A stretch of 12,664 nucleotides of DNA, from contig MU646690.1 in NCBI GenBank assembly GCA_026770585.1, positions 197,537 through 210,200 of the forward strand, given 5' to 3'. How positions within the stretch are numbered: position 1 is the first letter of the stretch; every line of letters starts with the position of its first letter. This document shows, one piece after another, positions 6,801 through 9,686 of the stretch. Below the pieces are notes generated by a model. It had not been told where the DNA came from. It ran no database searches and saw nothing but the letters and a program-made list of their open reading frames with translations. Made by a program: the position numbers and the translations under genes. Source of the stretch: Baffinella frigidus (Eukaryota > Cryptophyceae > Cryptomonadales > Baffinellaceae).

Positions 6801-7459
6801 CCACACGGACCCTTTGAAGATGAAAGATTGATGGATTGAATGACCAGGGGAACTCGAATGAATGTCCCGCTCACGCTGCCACGCTGGGTGTGTGGTACGC
6901 ATACGTCACTGATGTGGTAAAATATTCCCCAGCCTCACCAAACTGGTCAGACCAAATCCGACTGAGAGGCAGAGCTGCAGATCTCAACCCGAAAGTCACT
7001 ACAGGAGTGACAGGAAATCAGGAAATCCTCCGTGCGGTAGATCCTCAGGCTGATTCGCTAATGCCAGAGGGGGTCTCTATGGAACCCCCCTCGGAACCCC
7101 CATGCCCTGGTCAAGTGAATTCTTTCTTCCTCGACGCTTCTCTTTTTTTTCACTTCGTTTGGAATCGCTGGGGTTCCGTCGGGCTTCCCCGCGGAGACGC
7201 GTCGTGGGGTACGATCAGGGAAGAGGGGGGGGCGGGCGCCCGCGCCATTGATGGGCATCGTGTAGCGGATTAGGGCTGGTGGGCAGGGGCAGTCTTGGTT
7301 GGGAGAGACTGGCGGGAGGCGGGGATTGATTCGGTTTGTGTGGGCGGCGGGCTGGCGGGCCGGTGCCTTCTTCTTGTTGATGAGCATTGTCATCCGCTCG
7401 ATGGAAAGCTTGAGCAGGTTCTGCGTCCGCTTCTTGTCGAAGCTCTTGAAGAGCCACAT
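778..7459 (-). CDS. IST1: IST1-domain protein (regulator of Vps4, ESCRT/MVB pathway), 9 exons, complete
   Basis: IST1 proteins bind ESCRT-III subunits and the Vps4 ATPase and modulate ESCRT-III disassembly at endosomes and in cytokinesis. The exons, in transcript order, are 7459-7367, 6601-6539, 5532-5485, 4700-4593, 4033-3990, 3231-3184, 2266-2214, 1480-1419 and 828-778. They sum to 570 nt, giving 189 codons plus TAA, with every intron phase matching. Recognisable family segments appear in the right order: a basic N-terminal helix ending NKKK, an EHLLREKNLVEALDIL helix, a WAAPR loop, VPELMEIKNQF, YGKQ, KLSxxPP, and the terminal EEYNVAW or EEHNVAW motif. The protein stops right after the domain, so the C-terminal tail with MIT-interacting motifs found in human IST1 is absent. 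Introns are 559 to 1006 nt and make up about 91 percent of the span. The family call is secure by motif order. Use of exactly these exons is inferred from splice sites and frame. Confidence 0.93.
941..976 (-). pseudogene. Broken copy of IST1 exon 8, donor side (second)
   Basis: The copy encodes AEHALRKQCK, followed by GCTACC, so the donor is of GC type. It lacks the acceptor half. It is flanked by the same GTTTCGG repeats as the copy at 1191. Confidence 0.72.
1191..1226 (-). pseudogene. Broken copy of IST1 exon 8, donor side
   Basis: The copy encodes ADHALGKQCK and keeps the donor (AAG then GTGACC), but lacks the acceptor and the KLS segment. It lies downstream of the intact exon in the transcript. 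Confidence 0.75.
1419..1480 (-). CDS. IST1: IST1 exon 8 (KLSxxPP segment)
   Basis: The exon has 62 nt: two bases closing an aspartate codon, then VRRKLSHSPPADHELRKQCK. This is the VxxKLSxxPP segment preceding the terminal helix in IST1 proteins. The acceptor CCGCAG follows 65 nt of CCCTAAA-like sequence, and the donor is GTCACC. Partial copies occur on both sides. Confidence 0.92.
1494..1570 (+). repeat. Telomere-like array at the exon 8 acceptor
   Basis: Degenerate TTTAGGG/TTGAGGG/TTCAGGG copies. In the transcript this is CCCTAAA-like sequence that ends nine bases before the AG of intron 7. Confidence 0.8.
1604..1631 (-). pseudogene. Broken copy of IST1 exon 8, acceptor side
   Basis: The copy has an acceptor CCCAG then sequence encoding VRRKLSHS, with one silent change (CGT for CGC), and then runs into a C tract. 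It lies upstream of the intact exon in the transcript and lacks the donor half. Confidence 0.75.
1868..2213. repeat. Intron 7 repeats built from the exon 7 donor end
   Basis: The plus strand carries copies of GCAACGTTTGGCGGATAGAAGGACCTGCGCGC at 1868, 1993 (one mismatch), 2029 (5' truncated) and 2188, and a short version at 2151. Read on the minus strand, each full unit is the end of exon 7 (GGGCGCGCAG) then GTCCTTCTATCCGCC, that is, exon end plus donor plus the start of the intron. Exon-derived ends lie at 2046-2073, 2018-2029 and 1892-1906, all without an acceptor. Confidence 0.8.
2214..2266 (-). CDS. IST1: IST1 exon 7 (YGKQ segment)
   Basis: The exon has 53 nt encoding YGKQVEEDARADGAGRA, with one base at each end shared with neighbouring codons. 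It matches the KYGKEF segment that follows VPEL in the family. The acceptor is ATCTCAG and the donor is GTCCTT. Its 5' end is copied upstream and its GC-rich 3' end is copied three times downstream. Confidence 0.9.
2483..2509 (-). pseudogene. Broken copy of IST1 exon 7, acceptor side
   Basis: The copy has acceptor AAACAG then G and codons for YGKQVEEEP, identical in protein to the exon start for seven residues but with different third bases. It then diverges. It lies upstream of the intact exon 7 in the transcript. Confidence 0.75.
2524..2785 (+). repeat. TTTGGGG-type heptamer array in intron 6
   Basis: About 37 units dominated by GGGTTTG, with a few TTTAGGG and TTTGGTG. In the transcript it is CCCCAAA-rich. 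Open frames of low complexity (V, W, G, L, F) across it are not genes. Confidence 0.88.
2794..2835 (-). pseudogene. Broken copy of IST1 exon 6, donor side
   Basis: The copy encodes VPELMEIKNQFVL, identical in protein to the intact exon, and keeps the donor (GTTATG). No acceptor precedes it. It lies downstream of the intact exon. Confidence 0.78.
3004..3045 (-). pseudogene. Broken copy of IST1 exon 6, donor side (second)
   Basis: The copy encodes VPELMEIKNQFVF. Most differences from the intact exon are silent (ATT for ATC, TTT for TTC), with one L to F change. The donor GTTACG is kept and the acceptor is missing. Confidence 0.78.
3076..3153. mobile_element. Half of a foldback element (ATAGG/CCTAT family)
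   Basis: Reverse-complemented, this reads ATAGGATAACGGGCTGAAAA, then CCGGGTAGT, then CTACGGTAGGCCGTAGGG. It matches the left half of the complete element at 9169-9333 along its whole length. The other half is not recognisable, so the copy is truncated near its centre. Confidence 0.7.
3184..3231 (-). CDS. IST1: IST1 exon 6 (VPEL segment)
   Basis: The exon has 48 nt: one base closing the previous arginine, then VNVPELMEIKNQFVL, then AG of the next arginine. This corresponds to the family's DxPELxxIRxQF segment. The acceptor AAACAG follows TTTGGGG-type repeats, and the donor is GTTGCG. Two further copies downstream lack an acceptor. Confidence 0.93.
3235..3302 (+). repeat. Heptamer array at the exon 6 acceptor
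   Basis: TTTGGGG then TTTATGG then TTGAGGG units, each variant in a run. In the transcript the array ends at the AAACAG acceptor of intron 5. Confidence 0.8.
3364..3555. mobile_element. Foldback element with 57-bp arms
   Basis: The arms 3364-3420 and 3499-3555 are about 90 percent complementary, both starting GTAGAGCGATGGTG when read inward. The loop of 78 nt contains AACGCAACGTTTCGAGG, similar to a block in introns 7 and 8. There is no coding content. It is a candidate non-autonomous element, or a large RNA hairpin in intron 5. Confidence 0.7.
3596..3818 (+). repeat. Minisatellite, about 55-60 bp unit, four to five copies
   Basis: Units begin near GACAAATTGGTGAGACC and run through AAATAGACTGAGACAGAGG plus a G-rich tail. 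They diverge by 10 to 20 percent. A single related unit, GGTCAGACCAAATCCGACTGAGAG, occurs far away in intron 1 at 6942-6978. Confidence 0.75.
3818..3980 (+). repeat. TTTAGGG array, most regular in the window
   Basis: An almost uninterrupted run of TTTAGGG, with isolated TTAAGGG, TTTAGAG and TTTGAGT variants. It lies just inside the donor of intron 5, so the transcript reads CCCTAAA soon after the splice site. Confidence 0.92.
3990..4033 (-). CDS. IST1: IST1 exon 5 (WAAPR loop)
   Basis: The exon has 44 nt encoding EIEESVHTIIWAAP plus two bases of an arginine codon. IST1 proteins carry an EAVxxIIxAAPR segment at this point. The acceptor is CCACAG and the donor is GTCAGA, in phase 2. The arginine is completed by the first base of exon 6. 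Telomere-like arrays sit on both sides: 4044-4200 before the acceptor and 3818-3980 after the donor. Confidence 0.92.
4044..4200 (+). repeat. Degenerate TTTAGGG/TTTGGGG array
   Basis: Heptamers upstream (in the transcript) of the exon 5 acceptor. They start ten bases from it with GGGTTTAGGG. Confidence 0.85.
4229..4335 (-). repeat. Inverted heptamer array (CCCTAAA on plus)
   Basis: Degenerate CCCTAAA/CCCTCAA units, in opposite orientation to the array ending at 4200. The pair could form a long imperfect hairpin in intron 4. It is the main exception to the orientation rule within the IST1 gene. Confidence 0.8.
4341..4378 (-). pseudogene. Broken copy of IST1 exon 4, internal part
   Basis: The copy encodes SALEILSNECENL, against VEALDILSNECDKL in the intact exon. 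It lies downstream of the intact exon and has neither splice site. Confidence 0.7.
4518..4569 (+). repeat. GAA-rich trinucleotide tract
   Basis: GAAGAAG with GAC and ATG interruptions. In the IST1 transcript it is a pyrimidine (TTC) run starting 24 nt after the GC donor of exon 4. Frames encoding E/K or F runs here are low complexity. Confidence 0.8.
4593..4700 (-). CDS. IST1: IST1 exon 4 (central helix)
   Basis: The longest exon, 36 codons, starts LLREKNLVEALDILSNECDK and continues LLARFALFTAEK. This matches the most conserved IST1 helix (EAxEILxxxCxLLLARF). The acceptor is CCGCAG. The donor is again GC, in AAG then GCACC, the same local context as exon 1. Beyond it the transcript enters a pyrimidine run, the complement of the GAA-rich tract on the plus strand. 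One partial copy lies downstream at 4341-4378. Confidence 0.93.
4727..4810. repeat. 84-bp direct repeat, copy 1
   Basis: About 85 percent identical to 5617-5700, with the same length. The shared core is GGTCATTACTGGGAAT, then TTTCGTGGTAC, then CATCGATTTCGC. Short pieces also occur near 5598 and 3326. It lies in intron 3, just upstream of the exon 4 acceptor. Confidence 0.8.
5044..5164. mobile_element. Foldback element with about 30-bp ends (TACAGGGG)
   Basis: The ends are TACAGGGGTACCTCGCTCAT on the left and its near-complement at 5134-5164, continuing through AAGAAAC. The core contains CCTAGGA and TCCTACGG, short words also found in the ATAGG family core. It sits between telomere-like pieces in intron 3. 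There is no coding sequence. Confidence 0.72.
5208..5475 (+). repeat. TTTAGGG/TTCAGGG array at the intron 3 donor
   Basis: About 38 degenerate units, including many TTCAGGG and TTTTAGGG. They begin nine bases inside the intron from the GTGAGT donor of exon 3. Confidence 0.88.
5485..5532 (-). CDS. IST1: IST1 exon 3
   Basis: The exon has 16 codons, AGRKEKQEQALVKAEH, ending in the E-H that precedes the LLRE helix in IST1 proteins. The acceptor CAG follows a CCCTAAA-like stretch. The donor is GTGAGT, the strongest in the gene. Both ends are phase 0. Two damaged copies lie upstream in intron 2. Confidence 0.92.
5575..5588 (-). pseudogene. Fragment of IST1 exon 3, acceptor end
   Basis: ACACACAG followed by GCGGGGCGC, the first three codons (A, G, R) of exon 3 with different third bases, then divergence. 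It lies upstream of the intact exon. Confidence 0.5.
5617..5700. repeat. 84-bp direct repeat, copy 2
   Basis: Partner of 4727-4810. In the transcript it follows directly on the damaged copy of exon 3 at 5701-5747, with the junction inside its last codon. Confidence 0.8.
5701..5747 (-). pseudogene. Near-complete copy of IST1 exon 3 without splice sites
   Basis: The copy encodes AGRKEKQEQALVKAE plus two bases, the same protein as the intact exon. The codon bases differ only at third positions within the first three codons. The acceptor AG is replaced by AC, and the donor is replaced by the 84-bp repeat. Confidence 0.8.
5755..5955 (+). repeat. TTTAGGG, TTTGGTG and TTTATGG heptamer array
   Basis: The variants occur in blocks: TTTAGGG, then TTTGGGG, TTTGGTG and finally a run of TTTATGG. 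This is intron 2, upstream of the damaged exon 3 copy. Confidence 0.88.
6023..6184. mobile_element. Foldback element, CCCAGAGTC ends
   Basis: The left arm CCCAGAGTCGTATATCACCA and the right arm, complementary, CCCAGAGTCATATATCACCC continue through GTATACAACGTATAC. Further ends of the same family lie at 6294-6309 and 6399-6436, so a second element, or a chain of elements, fills 6023-6436. Between them the motif CATTTATGGAGGG recurs in both orientations (6120, 6281, 6449, 6478). Confidence 0.68.
6539..6601 (-). CDS. IST1: IST1 exon 2
   Basis: The exon has 21 codons containing KKTMKDIMILANSLK, between an acceptor reading CTGACCAG and a donor GTCTGA. It is phase 0 at both ends. In the family this is the helix just before the basic stretch that leads to the conserved E-H dipeptide. 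I would not have recognised it alone. The assignment rests on its fit between exons 1 and 3 and on the splice sites. No duplicate was seen. Confidence 0.85.
6602..7366 (-). other. IST1 intron 1 (GC-AG)
   Basis: 765 nt between exons 1 and 2. It has no telomere-like array and no exon copies, unlike most other introns. It contains one unit related to the 3596 minisatellite (6942-6978) and a pyrimidine run near 7141. Nothing else was recognised. The open frames here on both strands have no family resemblance. Confidence 0.7.
7367..7459 (-). CDS. IST1: IST1 exon 1 (start codon, N-terminal helix)
   Basis: The exon has 31 codons beginning MWLFKSFDKKRTQNLLKLSI and ending in three lysines. IST1 proteins start in the same way, with a basic amphipathic helix ending in NKK. 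The ATG lies in GCCATGTGG, and no in-frame upstream extension resembles the family. The exon ends AAG followed by GCACC, so the donor is GC rather than GT. No GT donor nearby keeps the frame. It joins exon 2 in phase 0. No broken copies of this exon were seen. Confidence 0.9.
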
Positions 7460-8042
7460 GGCCGCCTCCCCCTCACACTCGCTCTCCTCTCACCGGCGAC
7501 CAGGGTTCCCCGCCGACCTCCTGCAACCACCCTCCCTGCCCTGCACCCGCCGAGGGACGAAACACAGCGAGAGGGGCTTCGGCGCGGTGTGGATGCGTTG
7601 TGCTTGATGTCCGTTCAATGGCGACGCCCGTTACAGAGAAGACAGAGTGGCGCGACGAACTCAGTGGTCAAGAGACTGGATGCCTCTTTAGAAAGTCAAC
7701 TTAACCCGTCCCAAAAGTCAACCCACAAACCGAGGTAACCAGGTTCCTTAAGTTAACAAATTTTCAAAAGTCAATAAACGAAACGGTCGCGTCCCCCAAT
7801 CGTGTTCGAATCGTGAAAGTGACTGTCCGTAAAGTGACTGTCTGATAATAAAAGGTGGCTCGTTTCCTTCCAAGGCACGTCCCCCGTCGAGCCGTCAATT
7901 TACACGCTGTCGTTGCGCGTCAACCCCCCCCCCCCCTCAAAACAGCCCTGGCGCCTTCCCTCAAAACAGCCACTCGTGGCTTGACAGAGGGGCGCATCTG
8001 AGCGGCCGAGGGTGAAAAAATCAGGGCTGCAACGGCCCCAGG
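7460..8042. promoter_or_regulatory. Intergenic region between head-to-head genes
   Basis: 583 nt between the IST1 start codon and the candidate first exon on the plus strand. It probably holds the IST1 promoter and 5' leader. AAAGTCAA occurs at 7692, 7714 and 7767, AAAGTGACTGTC occurs twice (7816, 7831), and an AT-rich GATAATAAAAGG follows at 7844. There is a 14-base C run at 7923. No promoter element can be named with confidence. If the exon at 8043 is not real, the region is longer. Confidence 0.35.
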
Positions 8043-8249
8043 ATGAAGCCGGCAGGATTATATCCCGATGAGGCGAACCTGGTGTTGTCCACAGTGTCGC
8101 CCCCACTCGAGCAACGAAGGGGGGGCGATGCGCCCCCCTCCGCCCGGCTGGTATACGGGGGGCAGCCGCCACAGCTGGCGGAGCCCATCCAGGGCCAGGA
8201 CATTGCACAGGATCAGGAGCTGACGTCGTTCCACGAGAACACAGCTCAG
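8043..8249 (+). CDS. Candidate upstream (possibly first) exon of the ABCG-like gene
   Basis: An open frame of 69 codons from ATG at 8043 starts MKPAGLYPDEANLVLSTV and ends FHENTAQ, followed by a GTGCCC donor in phase 0. That phase is compatible with the phase-0 start of the exon at 9612. The composition (P, Q, E, D rich) suits a cytosolic N-terminal segment, but no domain is recognised. The frame includes a purine-rich middle part around 8116-8130 that may be non-coding. An acceptor-like CCCCAG just before the ATG means it could also be an internal exon. The opposite strand is open here too, so this is tentative. Confidence 0.4.
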
Positions 8250-8448
8250 GTGCCCCACGCTCGACCCCGAGTCCGTGCGCGTCGACGTGCGCTTTGATAC
8301 GCCCTGCTTTCTCTCTCGCCCCCACCTAGATCACGCTGAACCGCAAGCGCTCCACCTGTTCACATCCGACCCTCTAATCCACGCTCCCTCCCCTCTCCCT
8401 CTCCCCTCTCCACTTTCTTGTCCGCCGCATGCCTCGGGTATCCAGCGG

Positions 8449-8522
8449 CAACCTAAACCCTAAACCACAAACCCCAAACCCTCAACGCTACCCTCTGAAC
8501 CCTACGCCTAACAACCCTAAGC
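8449..8522 (-). repeat. Telomere-like array, CCCTAAA on plus
   Basis: About ten degenerate CCCTAAA/CCCCAAA units in the plus-strand gene region. The orientation is reversed relative to the IST1 gene, so the transcript again reads CCCTAAA. The stretch 8250-8448 before it holds nothing recognisable apart from a CT-rich run at 8385-8412. Confidence 0.8.
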
Positions 8523-8575
8523 CCCCATTCACCGGGAAAACCTTGCGCGGTTCCTTCAGCAGCCCTTCCCTCTTC

Positions 8576-8748
8576 ATGCAAAAAGCGAACGACAGCGAGG
8601 TATTACAGCCTACGGATTGTCTACGGTAGGTAGGGGGGGCTCCCAACGATGTTATAATGCAAAACAATTGAAAATTCGTAGGAGCCCCCCTACCTACCGT
8701 AGGCAATCCGTAGCCTCTAAGAACCTCGCTGGCGTTAGCTTGCGGCAT
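8576..8748. mobile_element. Foldback element, ATGC/GCAT family, copy 2
   Basis: The left end is ATGCAAAAAGCGAACG and the right end is CGTTAGCTTGCGGCAT, the same as the element at 129-306. The inner arms differ: CCTACGGATTG, then CTACGGTAGGTAGGGGGG and complement. Part of that (CTACGGTAGG) is shared with the ATAGG family instead. There is no coding content, and no clear target duplication is visible. Confidence 0.78.
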
Positions 8749-8868
8749 CACTCTGGCCACAAGCCCTCACAGCCTGGGCAAATCGTCGAATTTGAGATCG
8801 CGTATTTCCCTTGGAGGCCGCCGGATTCCGGCGTCCGTGGAGCCATTTTGCCTTGAGATTGAAAATCG

Positions 8869-8910
8869 AAAATCATCGATTTGCTCAGCCCGTGAGGGTT
8901 GGTGGGTGGG
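8869..8910. repeat. Half-arm related to the foldback at 11537-11694
   Basis: AAAATCATCGATTTG followed by GTGAGGGTTGGTGG closely matches the right arm of the downstream foldback (11656-11694). The opposite arm is not found nearby. Confidence 0.55.
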
Positions 8911-9126
8911 TGCACATTTTGGGCAGTCAGTGCCGGAGGCCACGCAATTTAACCCACCTTTTATTCGATCTTAAGGGTGCATTTTCTCAGATTTTGCTGT
9001 ACTGGCTTCGAAATAGCCGTATCGTAGGAGAAAACCCATCCCACGATAGCAAAAATACGGATTAATTCGCGTGGCCTCGTCCGTGAATGTTAGTGCTAAC
9101 AATAACAAAGGCGTCTCGCGTTACAG

Positions 9127-9150
9127 GCTGAGATGACGCTGCGCTGTTTC
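9127..9150 (+). pseudogene. Fragment of the ABCG first-strand exon, acceptor side
   Basis: GTCTCGCGTTACAG then GCTGAGATGACGC matches the intron end and first codons (A, E, M, T) of the exon at 9612, then diverges. A foldback element starts shortly after. Confidence 0.65.
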
Positions 9151-9168
9151 GACAGCCTCTCCATCTTC

Positions 9169-9333
9169 ATAGGCTAACGTCCTAAAAATCGGGTAGTTAG
9201 TCCTACGGTATTGCCTACGGTAGGCCGTAGGGCCCCTAGGACGTAATGTTTCATAGGACCCCCCTAGACCCCTACGACCTGCAGAAGGCAATACCGTGGT
9301 CTCAACTACCCGGTTTTCAGGACGTTACCCTAT
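9169..9333. mobile_element. Foldback element, ATAGG/CCTAT family, complete copy
   Basis: The arms begin ATAGGCTAACGTCCT, with A/G-rich then CGGGTAGTT, and pair with the right end ending GGACGTTACCCTAT over about 48 bp. The core has CTACGGTAGGCCGTAGGG. A half copy lies in IST1 intron 6 (3076-3153). Confidence 0.78.
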
Positions 9334-9417
9334 TAATCTGTGGGCGCAGTGTTAGTGCTCACACGGGTCAGCTGCGTTTCCCTCCACATGCTGACACGGA
9401 GGAATATTCCCATGCAG

Positions 9418-9480
9418 GCGGAGATGACGCGGAGGCTGCTGGGCGCCCCGCCCACCGCCGTGCAGATCTCCTTCCTGAAT
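9418..9480 (+). pseudogene. Copy of the ABCG first-strand exon cut by a dinucleotide tract
   Basis: The copy has acceptor CATGCAG then codons for AEMTRRLLGAPPTAVQISFL and N, matching the intact exon for 21 codons. It then passes straight into (TC)n, with no donor. Confidence 0.8.
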
Positions 9481-9485
9481 TTCTC

Positions 9486-9539
<54 letters not shown>

Positions 9540-9592
9540 TCTCTCTCTCTCTCGCGCGTGCGCGCTATCTCTCTCTCTCACACACACACTCT
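9481..9592 (+). repeat. Compound TC / CG / AC dinucleotide repeat
   Basis: About 110 nt of TC repeats with two inserted CG runs and a final CA run. It replaces the 3' end of the exon copy before it. Open frames here (R/E or S/L runs) are not genes. Confidence 0.95.
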
Positions 9593-9611
9593 AAGGGGTC
9601 TCGCGTGACAG

Positions 9612-9686
9612 GCGGAAATGACGCGGAGGCTGCTGGGCGCCCCGCCCACCGCCGTGCAGATCTCTTTCCTCAACCTCAAGATGCAG
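9612..9686 (+). CDS. ABCG-like gene, exon encoding first strand of the ATPase domain (intact copy)
   Basis: The exon has 25 codons starting AEMTRRLLGAPPTAVQISFL and ending NLKMQ, between acceptor GTGACAG and donor GTCTGC. Among the seven copies or fragments between 9127 and 10358, it is the only one with both splice sites and the full length. A foldback element begins five bases after the donor. Confidence 0.8.

Noticed and set aside
7058-7459. 133-codon minus-strand frame as a single-exon gene
   Set aside because: Only its first 31 codons resemble IST1; after the GC donor the sequence is intron and loses family similarity.
8058-8258. Minus-strand frame opposite the candidate ABCG upstream exon
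   Set aside because: It has no recognisable domain, and no partner exons on that strand were found; the plus frame has a phase-matched donor, but neither is certain.
9333-9594. Frames with RE or SL runs
   Set aside because: They are produced by the TC/CG dinucleotide tract.
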